Shown piece by piece: positions 27,519-37,714 of a DNA stretch of 64,000 nt. The notes under the pieces were generated by a model. That model ran no database searches and was not told the DNA's origin. It saw only the letters and a list, made by a program, of their open reading frames with translations. The stretch is taken from the NCBI GenBank assembly GCA_913057515.1, contig CAJXOJ010000011.1, positions 1-64,000 of the forward strand, written 5' to 3'. A program made the translations under genes and the position numbers. The first letter of the stretch is position 1, and every line of letters starts with the position of its first letter. Origin of the DNA: an uncultured Cycloclasticus sp. GTDB lineage: Bacteria > Pseudomonadota > Gammaproteobacteria > Methylococcales > Cycloclasticaceae.

Positions 27519-28420
27519 TACTTCATTAGGAATTCTAAAAGCGCTTTTTGAGCGTGTAATCGGTTTTCAGCTTCATCCCAAACAACACTACTTTTGCCGT
27601 CTAAAACATCAGCGCTGACTTCTTCACCGCGATGGGCCGGCAAACAATGCATGAATAATGCGTCAGGTTTTGCGACCGACATGAGAGCGGCATCTACCTG
27701 GAAATTAACGAAAGCATCTTCGCGTATTTTTTGCTCTTCCTCTTGCCCCATGCTGGCCCAAACATCGGTAACGATGAGGTCGGCGTTGCTGGCCGCCTGT
27801 TTAGGTTCATAAAATAGTTTGACATGGCTTGCCGTCGCATCAAGCAATGACTGTTCCGGTTCGTAGCCCTTTGGGCAAGCGATGGTTAGCTCAAAATCAA
27901 GCAGCTTTGCAGCATTCATATACGATTGACACATATTGTTACCGTCACCAATCCAACAAACACGCTTGCCTTTTATATCCCCGCGTTGCTCAAACCAAGT
28001 TTGCAGGTCGGCCAGTAATTGGCAGGGGTGAAAGCGGTCGGTCAAACCGTTAATAACAGGCACCTTGGAGTGTTTGGCAAAGGTAGTGACTGTCTCATGA
28101 TCATTCGTGCGTAACATAATGCCATCGACCATGCGGGAGATAACACGAGCAGAATCCTCTATGGGTTCGCCACGGCCTAACTGAGTGTCTCTAGGTGATA
28201 AAAATAACGCACTACCGCCGAACTGGCTCATGCCAGATTCAAAAGAAATACGGGTACGAGTGGATGACTTTTCAAACACCATTGCGAGAACTTTGTTTTT
28301 TAATGGCTCATAAATAATGCCATCGGCGCGCATTCTTTTTAATTCGATGGCGCGCTGAATAAGTGAGCGTAACTCTTCCGCGGTAAGGTCATTAAGAGTA
28401 ATAAAGTGTCGTGGCTTCAT
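27518..28420 (-). CDS. argF: ArgF, ornithine carbamoyltransferase
   Basis: From the ATG at 28420 the protein has 300 residues. The carbamoyl-phosphate motif is [13 protein letters not shown], the ornithine-site motif is [12 protein letters not shown], and [10 protein letters not shown] is also present. It makes citrulline from ornithine and carbamoyl phosphate. A longer reading from a TTG at 28456 adds twelve residues that overlap the argD stop region and do not resemble the family, so the ATG before KPRHFITL is chosen. It follows argD and overlaps the SH3 gene by one base. Confidence 0.94.
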   Translation of the reverse strand: MKPRHFITLNDLTAEELRSLIQRAIELKRMRADGIIYEPLKNKVLAMVFEKSSTRTRISFESGMSQFGGSALFLSPRDTQLGRGEPIEDSARVISRMVDGIMLRTNDHETVTTFAKHSKVPVINGLTDRFHPCQLLADLQTWFEQRGDIKGKRVCWIGDGNNMCQSYMNAAKLLDFELTIACPKGYEPEQSLLDATASHVKLFYEPKQAASNADLIVTDVWASMGQEEEQKIREDAFVNFQVDAALMSVAKPDALFMHCLPAHRGEEVSADVLDGKSSVVWDEAENRLHAQKALLEFLMK

Positions 28421-28445
28421 GTTAGTACTGTACAGAAATAATGGG

Positions 28446-29612
28446 TTAGTAGGCAATAATTAAGTCGCAAACTAGCTCGACTACTGTTGCTGCCTCATCG
28501 TCGCTCATGGTGAGCGGAGGGAGTAAACGAACAGTATTACCACCGGCAACATTAATGAGTAAGTTTTTCTCTAGTGCTTGGCTGACCAGTTCTGCGCAGG
28601 GGCTTGATAGCTCGATGCCAATCATCAAACCTTTCTGGCGGATATCTATAACGTGTTTGCAGTTGCTCAGTTTTTGTTTGAAAGCAGTGCCCATTTTTTC
28701 GCCTAATTGTTTGGCGCGAGTGGCTAGCTGGTCACGATCTACAATTTCGATGACCTTGAGGGCTGCAGCACAAGCCAGTGGATTTCCACCAAATGTTGAG
28801 CCGTGAGAGCCGGCAGTTAATAAGCCCGTTGCTTTTCCAGAACTTAGGCAGGCGCCAATGGGGACGCCATTGCCTAAGCCCTTAGCCATTGTGACAACAT
28901 CGGCAGTAATACCGTTTTGCTGGCTGGATAAAAAACTACCGGTGCGGCAAACGCCAGTTTGAATTTCATCTAACATGAGTAACCAGTCATGTTCGTCACA
29001 TAGGCTGCGTAATTCGTTTAGATAATGTTCGCTAGGGATATGAATGCCGCTTTCACCTTGAACCGGTTCCACAAGAATGGCAACAATGTTGGGCTGCTGG
29101 GTTGCAAGCTCTTTTAATGCATTGATGTCGTTGTATGGAATATGGCAAAAGCCTTCAGGCAGGGGCGAAAAACCTTCTTTAACTGCTGGGTTTCCTGTTG
29201 CAGTTAATGTCGCTAATGTTCGGCCATGAAAGCTGTTAGTCATCGTCACGATGACAGGGTTTTGTATCGACTTATTATGAGCAAACTTACGTGCAATTTT
29301 GATGGCGGCTTCATTCGCTTCAGCCCCAGAGTTGCTAAAAAATACGTCATTCATACCGGTTAGCTGGCAAAGCTTATCGGCTAATTTTTCTTGCTTATCA
29401 ATGTAATAAAGGTTTGATGTGTGCATCAAGGTGTTGGCCTGTTCGCCAATCGCTGCGGCCACCTCGGGGTTGGCGTGGCCTAGGCCACAAACAGCAATGC
29501 CTGATAAAGCGTCGAGGTACTTGTTGCCTTTTTCATCCCATAACCAACTGCCTTCACCTTTAACAAAGCGAACGGGCATGGATGCGTAAGTGGGCATAAT
29601 ATGATGGCGCAT
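28446..29612 (-). CDS. argD: ArgD, acetylornithine aminotransferase
   Basis: The 388-residue class III PLP aminotransferase has the dimer/PLP-site segments [12 protein letters not shown] and [12 protein letters not shown], the Schiff-base lysine in [14 protein letters not shown], and [13 protein letters not shown]. It transaminates N-acetylglutamate semialdehyde to N-acetylornithine and can often also act in lysine synthesis. It is the first gene of the leftward arg run and is divergent from the HyuB-like gene at 29705, with 92 bases between the starts. Confidence 0.94.
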   Translation of the reverse strand: MRHHIMPTYASMPVRFVKGEGSWLWDEKGNKYLDALSGIAVCGLGHANPEVAAAIGEQANTLMHTSNLYYIDKQEKLADKLCQLTGMNDVFFSNSGAEANEAAIKIARKFAHNKSIQNPVIVTMTNSFHGRTLATLTATGNPAVKEGFSPLPEGFCHIPYNDINALKELATQQPNIVAILVEPVQGESGIHIPSEHYLNELRSLCDEHDWLLMLDEIQTGVCRTGSFLSSQQNGITADVVTMAKGLGNGVPIGACLSSGKATGLLTAGSHGSTFGGNPLACAAALKVIEIVDRDQLATRAKQLGEKMGTAFKQKLSNCKHVIDIRQKGLMIGIELSSPCAELVSQALEKNLLINVAGGNTVRLLPPLTMSDDEAATVVELVCDLIIAY

Positions 29613-29651
29613 AATGTGTCTTGTTTAACGTAAGTTAATGTGCAAAAGCAA

Positions 29652-29697
29652 AGGCAGCCTAATCTGGCTGCCTATTTTGTCAATTCGACATTATAAT
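29652..29697 (+). promoter_or_regulatory. Divergent intergenic hairpin and -10 element
   Basis: The hairpin AGGCAGCC/GGCTGCCT (29652-29673) sits between argD and the HyuB-like gene. A perfect TATAAT at 29692-29697 ends seven bases before the ATG at 29705, so transcription from it would begin at or next to the start codon and give a leaderless or very short leader. No good -35 match is seen, and start at the next ATG (29729) is possible. Confidence 0.45.
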
Positions 29698-29704
29698 TCT
29701 CTAT

Positions 29705-31264
29705 ATGAAAATCAGCAACTCATCAACTATGGATGCCATTGAGCTCAGTATTTTTTCTAGCCGAATCGAATCAGTGTGTGACGAAATGGGCGCTGTTTTA
29801 CAGCGAGCCGCTTTTTCGCCCAATATTAAAGATCGTTTAGACTTCTCTTGCGCGGTGTTTGATGCGCAGGGTCAACTATGTGCACAGGCTGCACATATCC
29901 CCGTACATTTAGGCAGTATGGCTTATGCAATGAAGGATATTGTCGATCAACTTGATTGGCAAGCAGGCGACATGTTGGCGCTCAATGATCCTTATCTAGG
30001 CGGTACTCATTTGCCAGACGTAACGCTTGTGTGCCCAGTATATCATTGTGAAATACTGGTTGGCTTTGTCGCCAATCGGGCTCATCATGCAGATATTGGT
30101 TCGCAGTCCCCAGGGTCTATGCCTTTAGCAAGGCATTTAGATGAGGAAGGCTTATTAATCTCGCCGGTTAAAATCATGCGCAATAACAAGCTAACTGAAG
30201 CATTCGAGCAAATAAAACAAGCCCTGCATCATTCGGTTGAGTCAACTGGTGACTTTAATGCGCAGATAAGTGCGAATAAACGTGGGGTGCAACGGTTGTT
30301 GGTGATGGTGAAGGAGATGGGCGTGAAGCAATATACTGCTGGACTCGCACATCTTAATGCGTATGGTGATCGGCTGATGCAGCAATTATTAAGCAGTATT
30401 CCTGAAGGAAGGTACCGTTTTGAAGATGTGATGGACGACGATGGCTTAGGTGCTGAAGATATTGCAATAAAACTGCGTTTAAGCATTATAAATAACGAAG
30501 TGTTGGCCGATTTCACGGGCACTTCGGGCCAAGTTAATGGCAATATAAATTGCCCTTTATCGGTAGTAGCGGCAGCTGTTTACTATGTTTTTCGATGCCT
30601 AATGCCGGCTAATGCGCCAGCGTGTTTTGGTGTGTACAGGAGGATTAAAATAAAAGCAGCAAAAGGTTCGTTGGTGAATGCAGTTAAACCCGCTGCTGTG
30701 GCGGCCGGTAATGTTGAAACCAGTACACGACTGGTTGATGTTGTTATGGGGGCGTTGGCAAGCGCTATTCCAGAAAGGATTCCAGCTGCTAGCCATGGCA
30801 GTATGAATAATGTGGCGATGGGTGCTAAAGCAGAAAAAGAGAGCTGGAATTACTATGAAACGATTGGTGGTGGTATGGGTGCAGGTGATTTGTATGCGGG
30901 GTTATCAGGTGTTCAAACGCATATGACGAACACCTTAAATACGCCAATTGAGTCACTGGAGATGCATTACCCGTTGAGAATTAAGCGTTATCAGCTTCGC
31001 AAAGGCTCGGGCGGTGCTGGGAGGCATCAAGGGGGCGATGGGCTAGTTAGAGAGATGGAATTTTTGCGACCGGCCGCTGTTACCTTATTAACTGAACGAA
31101 GGCGACATCAACCATGGGGCTTGCAAGGTGGAGAAGCCGGTAAATGTGGTGAAAACCGCCTGAATAATGTGTTGTTGGCAGCAAAAGTGAGTGTTGATAT
31201 TAAGGAAGGTGACTGCCTAACGATTAAAACGCCGAGTGGTGGTGGCTATGGATTTAAAATTTAG
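29705..31264 (+). CDS. Hydantoinase B/oxoprolinase (HyuB) family protein
   Basis: The 519-residue protein has typical HyuB family segments: MGAVLQRAAFSPNIKDRLDFSCAVFD (about 28-53), DPYLGGTHLPDV, ANRAHHADIGS, and glycine-rich GSGGAGRHQGGDG. The C-terminus PSGGGYG is also conserved. The family forms one subunit of ATP-dependent hydantoinases, acetone carboxylase-like enzymes or 5-oxoprolinases, normally with a HyuA partner. No hyuA lies beside it here. No SD is evident at either candidate ATG (29705 or 29729). Substrate is unknown. Confidence 0.85.
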   Translation: MKISNSSTMDAIELSIFSSRIESVCDEMGAVLQRAAFSPNIKDRLDFSCAVFDAQGQLCAQAAHIPVHLGSMAYAMKDIVDQLDWQAGDMLALNDPYLGGTHLPDVTLVCPVYHCEILVGFVANRAHHADIGSQSPGSMPLARHLDEEGLLISPVKIMRNNKLTEAFEQIKQALHHSVESTGDFNAQISANKRGVQRLLVMVKEMGVKQYTAGLAHLNAYGDRLMQQLLSSIPEGRYRFEDVMDDDGLGAEDIAIKLRLSIINNEVLADFTGTSGQVNGNINCPLSVVAAAVYYVFRCLMPANAPACFGVYRRIKIKAAKGSLVNAVKPAAVAAGNVETSTRLVDVVMGALASAIPERIPAASHGSMNNVAMGAKAEKESWNYYETIGGGMGAGDLYAGLSGVQTHMTNTLNTPIESLEMHYPLRIKRYQLRKGSGGAGRHQGGDGLVREMEFLRPAAVTLLTERRRHQPWGLQGGEAGKCGENRLNNVLLAAKVSVDIKEGDCLTIKTPSGGGYGFKI

Positions 31265-31315
31265 AACTAGATATTCAGGGTATAATTCAATTAATTTATT
31301 TTTAAAGGTATGGAA

Positions 31316-31636
31316 ATGAGCATCAACGAACGAATTGAAGAGCAGTTAAACAATCATGCTGTTTTGTTATATATGAAAGGTACACCATATTTTCCTCAGT
31401 GTGGTTTTTCGAGTAAGGCTGTGCAAATTTTACAGGCGTGTGAGACTGAGTTTGCGTATGTCAATATTTTTGATGATAGCGATATAAGAGAGGGGCTAAA
31501 GGAATACTCTAGTTGGCCTACTTTTCCACAATTATATGCTAATGGGGAGCTCGTGGGTGGAGCCGATATCATGATTGAAATGTTTGAAAGTGGCGAATTG
31601 AAAACGCTTTTAGATGATATTAAGCCTGCTGAGTAA
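31316..31636 (+). CDS. grxD: Monothiol glutaredoxin, Grx4 type
   Basis: The 106-residue protein has the CGFS active site ([10 protein letters not shown]) and later [19 protein letters not shown], both conserved in monothiol glutaredoxins that carry 2Fe-2S clusters with glutathione. It acts in Fe-S cluster transfer and iron sensing. AAAGG is seven bases before the ATG at 31316. The ATG at 31310 is too close to that site. The last 17 bases overlap the rnt gene on the other strand. Confidence 0.94.
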   Translation: MSINERIEEQLNNHAVLLYMKGTPYFPQCGFSSKAVQILQACETEFAYVNIFDDSDIREGLKEYSSWPTFPQLYANGELVGGADIMIEMFESGELKTLLDDIKPAE

Positions 31637-32243
31637 ACGCATCCCACTGATTAACGATTTTGCAAAATAAAATAGCGGTTTGCTCAGCGTCATACAGCGC
31701 TGAGTGAGCTTGCTCATTATCCCACGCTATATCGGCAGCTTTAGCTGCTTTGGCGAGTACGGTTTGTCCATAGGCTAAGCCGCCTAACGTTGCAGTATCG
31801 AAGGTACTAAAAGGGTGGAATGGGTTTCGCTTGAACTTGGTGCGTTCTACGGCAGCATTCATAAAGCCAATATCAAAAGCAGGGTTGTGGCCCACTAAAA
31901 TAGCGCGTGTGCACTGCTGTTCTTTTACAGCCTCTCTTACCGGCGCGAATAATTTTCTTAGCGCTTCTTTTTCATCAATAGCAAGCCGGAATGGGTGGTA
32001 TGGATCTATGCCGTTGAACTTCAAAGCAGCAGGATCTAAATTGGCGCCTTCAAATGGGATCACATGCTCACGGTGTGAAGACTGAATAACAAGCTGGCCA
32101 GACTCATCCATAGCTGGGATAACAACAGCCATTTCGAGTAATGCATCAGTATTGGCATTAAATCCAGCGGTTTCAATGTCAACTACAACGGGTAGGTAAC
32201 TACGAAAGCGAGTGGACATGGTTCTTTGGTTGGAATCTGACAT
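31620..32243 (-). CDS. rnt: Ribonuclease T
   Basis: The 207-residue DEDDh-family 3'-5' exonuclease has motif [19 protein letters not shown], motif [21 protein letters not shown], and motif [14 protein letters not shown]. It trims the 3' ends of tRNA and other stable RNAs. Length and N-terminus agree with E. coli RNase T. It converges with grxD and overlaps that gene by 17 bases at the 3' ends, a small antisense overlap. Confidence 0.95.
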   Translation of the reverse strand: MSDSNQRTMSTRFRSYLPVVVDIETAGFNANTDALLEMAVVIPAMDESGQLVIQSSHREHVIPFEGANLDPAALKFNGIDPYHPFRLAIDEKEALRKLFAPVREAVKEQQCTRAILVGHNPAFDIGFMNAAVERTKFKRNPFHPFSTFDTATLGGLAYGQTVLAKAAKAADIAWDNEQAHSALYDAEQTAILFCKIVNQWDAFTQQA

Positions 32244-32344
32244 TTGTACTAAGCTAACATTTTAAAAATAGTACGCTATAATAAATCATCAAAGATCAGG
32301 CAACTTAATAAACTTGCCTTTAAATTAATGTTGAGGACAGTTCA

Positions 32345-33073
32345 ATGCAGTTAGGAAGTTATTTAAAAAAGGGAGTTGTGTGCGCAGTTACGCTAACGAT
32401 GCTGGGTTGTGCCTCGTTAACATCGCAAAAAGAAAACGATCCGTTAGAAGTGATAAATAGAGGCGTGTATAACTTTAACCAAAAAGCGGATAAGTATGTT
32501 CTTGAGCCAGTAGCAAAAGGTTATCAGTACGTAACGCCTGAGATAGTTGATGAAGGCGTCACTAACTTCTTTAGTAATTTGGACGATGTCGTTGTATTTG
32601 TTAATAACGTGTTACAGCTTAAGTTTAATCAGGCCTTATCTGATAGTGGCCGTGTTATTGTTAATTCAACGGTGGGCTTACTAGGTTTTGTTGATATGGC
32701 AACAGGCATGGGGCTCCCAAAACATAATGAGGATTTTGGTCAAACGCTAGGTGCCTATGGTTTAGGTACAGGCCCTTATGTTGTGCTACCTATTTTAGGT
32801 TCAAGCACGTTACGTGACACGGTGGGCCTTTTTGCTGATACGTTTGTAGATCCTATTCAGCAAATTGATGACTCTGATGCAAGGTGGTCGACTATAGCTC
32901 TTAAAGGGGTTGATACTCGTGCTGACCTGATTACTGCTAAGAAAATAGCTGACCAAGCTTCGCTAGACCCTTACGAGTTTGAAAGAAGTGCTCATTTTCA
33001 GCGTCGAAATTATTTAGTATTCGACGGAAATCCTCCGATGGATGATGAGGATATTTTTGGCGAAGAAAACTAG
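32345..33073 (+). CDS. mlaA: MlaA (VacJ) outer-membrane lipoprotein
   Basis: The 242-residue lipoprotein has lipobox MLGC (Cys22). The body carries NDPLEVINRGVYNFNQKADKYVLEPVAKGY and DFGQTLGAYGLGTGPYVVLPILGSSTLRD, the hallmark of MlaA. It is the outer-membrane part of the Mla system that removes mislocalised phospholipids from the outer leaflet and hands them to MlaC. It is a single gene with a good terminator. The mlaBCDEF genes are not in the window. Confidence 0.94.
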   Translation: MQLGSYLKKGVVCAVTLTMLGCASLTSQKENDPLEVINRGVYNFNQKADKYVLEPVAKGYQYVTPEIVDEGVTNFFSNLDDVVVFVNNVLQLKFNQALSDSGRVIVNSTVGLLGFVDMATGMGLPKHNEDFGQTLGAYGLGTGPYVVLPILGSSTLRDTVGLFADTFVDPIQQIDDSDARWSTIALKGVDTRADLITAKKIADQASLDPYEFERSAHFQRRNYLVFDGNPPMDDEDIFGEEN

Positions 33074-33078
33074 TTCAC

Positions 33079-33115
33079 GCATAAAAAAGCCCCTTCAATA
33101 GGGGCTTTTTTATGC
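33079..33115 (+). terminator. Bidirectional terminator between mlaA and pyrC
   Basis: A perfect 15-bp stem, GCATAAAAAAGCCCC and its complement with loop TTCAATA, lies between the converging mlaA and pyrC genes. T runs occur on both strands, so it can end both transcripts. Confidence 0.92.
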
Positions 33116-33135
33116 ATCATTGAACATTCAGCTGT

Positions 33136-34167
33136 TTATTTTATCGACCACTGCAACGGTGTATCTTGCCTAAATGGGGTGAGTGTTTGTGAGCCAAATG
33201 AATAATTAACGGGTGCCTGCCAGCTTTCTTTGCTGAGCGTTAAGCTTTGCTTATTCCTTGGTAGCCGGTAAAAGTCGGGTCCATAAAAGCTACTAAAGCC
33301 TTCTAATTTATCGAGAGCGCTCGCTTTATCAAACACTTCAGCATAAAGTTCAATTGCAGCATGAGCGGTAAAGCAACCGGCACAGCCACAGCTATTTTCT
33401 TTAGCACCTGTTGCATGTGGCGCGCTATCTGTGCCTAAGAAAAACCTCGGGTTTCCAGAGGTGGCGGCCTTAACAAGGGCTAGGCGATGCGTTTCACGCT
33501 TTAAAATGGGTAGGCAATAATTATGCGGGCGAACGCCGCCAGCTAATAAATCATTTCGATTAAACAGCAGATGTTGCGGTGTGAGCGTAGCAGCAGTGTG
33601 ATGATTCTCTAAAACAAAATCAATGGCTTGTTTTGTGGTTGCGTGTTCTAAAACAATACGAAGCTGAGGAAAGTTTTGCCTAATGGATGTAAGGTACTTG
33701 TCAATAAATGCCTGCTCTCGGTCAAAGATGTCAACCTCTGGATCGGTCACTTCAGCGTGCACCAGTAAAGGCAGGTCGCACTTTTGCATTTCCTCTAGCA
33801 CAGGGTATAGTTTTGATACGTCCGTAACGCCGTTAGCTGAGTTAGTGGTTGCCCCCGCTGGGTATAATTTTGCTGCGAAAATATCTTTGTGTTGGCTGGC
33901 TTTCTTAATCTCTTCAACGCTTGTTTCGTTAGTAAGGTAGATGGTCATTAAAGGTTGAAAGCCACTTTCTGCGGGGAGTGCCTTTAAAATTCGTTGTCGA
34001 TAAGCAGCGGCTAATTCTGTGTTGACGATGGGCTGGGCCAAGTTCGGCATAACAATCGCTCGTTGAAATTGCTTAGCAGTAAAGGCAACAGTTGTATTGA
34101 GCGCTTGGCCATCACGTAAGTGTAAGTGCCAGTCATCGGGTTTGGTAATGGTCAGTTGCATCGTCAT
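33136..34167 (-). CDS. pyrC: PyrC, dihydroorotase
   Basis: The 343-residue class II dihydroorotase has metal ligands in DWHLHLRDG, the carboxylated lysine in FAAKLYPAG, LLVHAEVTD, LEHATTK, and the catalytic aspartate in LGTDSAPHA. It closes carbamoyl aspartate to dihydroorotate in pyrimidine synthesis. Length is close to E. coli PyrC (348). A second Met two residues in (MTM) could be the start. It ends on the shared terminator with mlaA. Confidence 0.95.
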   Translation of the reverse strand: MTMQLTITKPDDWHLHLRDGQALNTTVAFTAKQFQRAIVMPNLAQPIVNTELAAAYRQRILKALPAESGFQPLMTIYLTNETSVEEIKKASQHKDIFAAKLYPAGATTNSANGVTDVSKLYPVLEEMQKCDLPLLVHAEVTDPEVDIFDREQAFIDKYLTSIRQNFPQLRIVLEHATTKQAIDFVLENHHTAATLTPQHLLFNRNDLLAGGVRPHNYCLPILKRETHRLALVKAATSGNPRFFLGTDSAPHATGAKENSCGCAGCFTAHAAIELYAEVFDKASALDKLEGFSSFYGPDFYRLPRNKQSLTLSKESWQAPVNYSFGSQTLTPFRQDTPLQWSIK

Positions 34168-34313
34168 ATCGGTTTTATTTTGTACAATAATTTATAAAAT
34201 AGTGTTTATTTTACATACATTGCTTGCTATAGACCTCGTAAATCACCGAAAATACGCAGTTACGTTTAGTGTGTCCGTGTGAACGCATCAACAAGCTAGT
34301 ACTTGGAGCAAAT

Positions 34314-34550
34314 ATGCCTATATATGAATATGAATGCAGCGCCTGTAAGCATCGCTGTGAAGCATTACGAAAAATAAGTGACGCGCCGTTAACTAAGTGT
34401 CCAGAATGTGGAAAGGATACCTTGAGTAAGCTGATGTCTGCCTCAGGCTTTCGTTTGAAGGGAGAGGGTTGGTATGAAACGGACTTTAAAAGCGGTAAAA
34501 AGAAGAATTTAGCAGAAGGTTCGTCAAAGAAATCTGGTGAAAATAAGTAG
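34314..34550 (+). CDS. FmdB-family zinc-ribbon protein
   Basis: The 78-residue protein starts MPIYEYECSACKHRCEAL and has paired CxxC motifs (CSAC and CPEC), the putative regulatory zinc ribbon of the FmdB/CxxC family, followed by a Ser/Lys-rich tail. The TTGGAG site precedes the ATG at 34314. An upstream GTG at 34269 would add 15 unrelated residues and is rejected. This gene often sits before aspS in gammaproteobacteria, as here. Function is not established. Confidence 0.9.
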   Translation: MPIYEYECSACKHRCEALRKISDAPLTKCPECGKDTLSKLMSASGFRLKGEGWYETDFKSGKKKNLAEGSSKKSGENK

Positions 34551-34651
34551 CCAAATCAGCTTTTACCCCAGCAGTCTGTTGGGAAAAGCTGATAACGCGA
34601 TGGCTGATAAGGCCGTTCAAATAAACATAATACAAGTGTAAGGAAATAGAG

Positions 34652-36439
34652 ATGATGCGTAGTCATTATTGTGGTGATATTAATGAAAGCCACTTAGATC
34701 AAGAAGTTGAAATTTGTGGCTGGGTACATAGAAGGCGCGACCATGGCGGCGTTATTTTTATTGATTTGCGTGACCGCGAAGGAATTGTTCAGGTGGTTTT
34801 TGACCCCGACCGAGCAGAGTCGTTTGCGGTGGCAGAAAGTGTACGTGGTGAATACGTATTAAAACTGAAAGGACGTGTTCGCCCACGCCCTGAAGGGACC
34901 ATTAATGAAAAAATGAAGACGGGTAAAATTGAGTTACTCGGTCTAGATTTGGATATTTTGAATCGTTCAGAAACAACGCCTATTCAAGTAGATGGGGATA
35001 TTGAAGTGAACGAAGAAACGCGACTACGTTACCGTTATATTGATTTACGTCGTCCAGAGATGTTGGAAAAAATTCGTCTGCGCCGCGATGTTACATTGAA
35101 CCTTCGTCGCTTTTTAGAAGATGAGAAATTCTATGAAATAGAAACACCTTTTTTAACCAAAGCGACACCAGAAGGTGCACGTGATTATTTAGTGCCAAGC
35201 CGTACGCATGAAAATAGTTTTTTCGCGTTGCCTCAGTCACCACAATTGTTTAAGCAGTTACTCATGATCGCGGGCATGGACCGTTACTATCAAGTTGTTC
35301 GATGTTTCCGCGATGAAGATTTACGAGCAGATCGCCAGCCAGAATTCACTCAGCTAGATATTGAAACTTCGTTTATGGACGAAGGAGAAATTATGGGCTT
35401 GATGGAAGGCATGATTCGTCGTCTGTTTAATGAAGTGATTGATGTTCAATTACCCGATGCATTTCCGCAAATGACCTACGCAGAAGCGATGGATGTTTAC
35501 GGAACAGATCGCCCCGACTTGCGTAACCCCTTAGTGTTAACAGATGTCGGTGATTTAATGGCAGGCGTTGAATTTAAAGTATTCTCTGGCCCTGCCAATA
35601 GTGATGATGGACGTGTGGCTGCTTTGAGAGTGCCTGGTGCTAGCTCGTTAAGCCGTAAGGATATTGATGGTTACACCAAGTATGTCAGCATATATGGCGC
35701 AAAAGGCTTGGCATATATCAAAGTGAATGACCGAGCGGCAGGTATTGAAGGCTTGCAATCACCGATACTGAAATTCTTGCCAGACGATGTGGTGGAAAGC
35801 ATCATGCAGCGTACCGAGGCGGAAACGGGAGACATTGTTTTCTTTGGTGCCGACAAAACTAAAGTAGTGAACGAAGCACTGGGCGCCTTGCGCGATAAAA
35901 TTGGTAAAGACCAAGGCTTGCTAGAAGGTGACTGGAAACCTGTTTGGGTTGTTGACTTTCCAATGTTTGACTGGGATGAAAAATCTAGCCGTTGGAATGC
36001 TATTCATCACCCGTTTACGGCGCCGTCTTGTGATGCTGACGAGCTTAAAGCGAATACAGGTAAGGCCTTATCTAGAGCTTATGACTTAGTGCTTAATGGC
36101 ACCGAAGTAGGTGGTGGCTCTATTCGTATTCATAAAACTGATATGCAGCAAGTGGTATTTGACTTGCTAGGAATGGATGCAGAAGAATCACAAGAAAAAT
36201 TTGGCTTCTTATTAGATGCGTTGAAATACGGCTGTCCTCCACATGGTGGAATGGCGTTTGGCTTGGATCGCCTGGTTATGTTGATGTCAGGGGCTTCAAC
36301 CATCCGTGATGTGATGGCATTCCCGAAAACACAAACAGCTGCCTGCCCATTAACGTCAGCACCTGCAATGGTTAGTGATGCGCAGTTAAAAGAACTCGGC
36401 ATACGGTTAAGGAAACCACCCGTGCTTGAGGCAGAATAA
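34652..36439 (+). CDS. aspS: AspS, aspartyl-tRNA synthetase
   Basis: The 595-residue class II synthetase has an N-terminal OB-fold anticodon domain with [20 protein letters not shown] and the class II motif 2 region [21 protein letters not shown] (about 207-228). The bacterial insertion (GAD) domain is present, then motif 3 [13 protein letters not shown]. It charges tRNA-Asp, and the bacterial-type enzyme length fits. The start has two adjacent Met codons. nadA follows after nine bases and is likely in the same transcript. Confidence 0.96.
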   Translation: MMRSHYCGDINESHLDQEVEICGWVHRRRDHGGVIFIDLRDREGIVQVVFDPDRAESFAVAESVRGEYVLKLKGRVRPRPEGTINEKMKTGKIELLGLDLDILNRSETTPIQVDGDIEVNEETRLRYRYIDLRRPEMLEKIRLRRDVTLNLRRFLEDEKFYEIETPFLTKATPEGARDYLVPSRTHENSFFALPQSPQLFKQLLMIAGMDRYYQVVRCFRDEDLRADRQPEFTQLDIETSFMDEGEIMGLMEGMIRRLFNEVIDVQLPDAFPQMTYAEAMDVYGTDRPDLRNPLVLTDVGDLMAGVEFKVFSGPANSDDGRVAALRVPGASSLSRKDIDGYTKYVSIYGAKGLAYIKVNDRAAGIEGLQSPILKFLPDDVVESIMQRTEAETGDIVFFGADKTKVVNEALGALRDKIGKDQGLLEGDWKPVWVVDFPMFDWDEKSSRWNAIHHPFTAPSCDADELKANTGKALSRAYDLVLNGTEVGGGSIRIHKTDMQQVVFDLLGMDAEESQEKFGFLLDALKYGCPPHGGMAFGLDRLVMLMSGASTIRDVMAFPKTQTAACPLTSAPAMVSDAQLKELGIRLRKPPVLEAE

Positions 36440-36448
36440 GGAACGATT

Positions 36449-37537
36449 ATGGCATTTGCGATACAAGATTATTCACTATTAAGCGATGAAGAATGCGATC
36501 AGCGTATTCAAGCGGCAAAAGAAAAACTGGCTGAGCGTTGTGTCATTTTAGGTCACCATTATCAGCGTAATGAAGTATTTAAACATGCAGATGTCAGTGG
36601 CGATTCGTTAAAGCTTTCTAGCTATGCAGCTAATTCTGAAGCCGAATATATTGTCTTTTGTGGTGTTCACTTTATGGCAGAAGTGTCAGATATTTTGTCA
36701 CGTCCTGAACAAATAACCATTTTGCCGGATTTAGCAGCCGGTTGCTCAATGGCCGATATGGCTAACAGAGTTAATGTGGAGCGTAGTTGGAATGAACTTA
36801 ACAGCATTATAAATGCGGATGAGCAAGTAACGCCCGTTACCTATATTAATTCAGCAGCTGATTTAAAGGCATTTTGTGGACGCCATGATGGTATTGTTTG
36901 TACCTCATCGAATGCGAAACAAGTACTGGATTGGTGTTTTGAAAAACGTGAGAAGATCCTGTTTTTCCCTGATGAACACCTGGGTCGAAATACCGGTTAT
37001 CGTATGGGAATCCCACTTGAAGAAATGGTTGTTTGGGATTTTAACCAACCGATGGGCGGCTTAACTAAAGAACAAATCCTGAATGCAAAAATGATTCTGT
37101 GGAAAGGCTTTTGTTCGGTGCATCAGATGTTTCAATCAAAACAAATTGATGACTTTAAAAAGAAACACCCAGAAACGATTATTATCGCCCACCCAGAAGC
37201 TAACTTTGAAGTTTGTGAGCAAGCCGATTATGTAGGCTCAACCGAAATGATTTTAAAAACGGTAAGAGAAGCAAAACCGAATACGCGCTGGCTCGTTGCA
37301 ACAGAGCTTAATTTGGTCAATCGCTTAAAAGAAGAAGTAAAGGGTCAGGGTAAGCAGGTTCATTTTATGTCGCCGACGGTTGCGATGTGTTCAACCATGT
37401 TTAGAACCGATCCGCAGCACTTAGCTTGGGTGTTGGAGAACTTGGTTGAAGGCACAGTCGTTAATCAAATACAGGTAAATGATGACGATAAGCAGATGGC
37501 TAAAAAAGCATTAGAGAATATGCTGTCACTTTTTTAG
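36449..37537 (+). CDS. nadA: NadA, quinolinate synthase
   Basis: The 362-residue protein has the three cluster-region cysteines seen in the family: VFCGVHFMAE, the cysteine in WKGFCSVH/FEVCEQADYVGST, and SPTVAMCSTM. It makes quinolinate from iminoaspartate and dihydroxyacetone phosphate in NAD synthesis and needs a 4Fe-4S cluster. It follows aspS in the same direction. No terminator is obvious in the 177-base gap that follows, which is otherwise without features. Confidence 0.95.
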   Translation: MAFAIQDYSLLSDEECDQRIQAAKEKLAERCVILGHHYQRNEVFKHADVSGDSLKLSSYAANSEAEYIVFCGVHFMAEVSDILSRPEQITILPDLAAGCSMADMANRVNVERSWNELNSIINADEQVTPVTYINSAADLKAFCGRHDGIVCTSSNAKQVLDWCFEKREKILFFPDEHLGRNTGYRMGIPLEEMVVWDFNQPMGGLTKEQILNAKMILWKGFCSVHQMFQSKQIDDFKKKHPETIIIAHPEANFEVCEQADYVGSTEMILKTVREAKPNTRWLVATELNLVNRLKEEVKGQGKQVHFMSPTVAMCSTMFRTDPQHLAWVLENLVEGTVVNQIQVNDDDKQMAKKALENMLSLF

Positions 37538-37714
37538 AGCCGTTTGTTAGCCCAGACTGGCAAGTTAATAAGTTGAAAGAAGGTTAGCGCTGAGTTTACA
37601 AAGCGTTACAGCATTAAAACTCCATCATGCCTGTTTTCTGTTAATGAAGTTTATAAGAAAACTATCGCATAAAGCGCATGGGGTTTATTTGAGTGGGCTG
37701 AATAGCTAAAGGTA

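Noticed and set aside
28421-28456. Upstream TTG extension of argF
   Set aside because: The extra residues overlap the end of argD and do not look like the family. The ATG at 28420 gives the normal length.
34269-34313. GTG extension of the FmdB-like gene
   Set aside because: The family begins at MPIYEYEC, and a TTGGAG site sits before that ATG.
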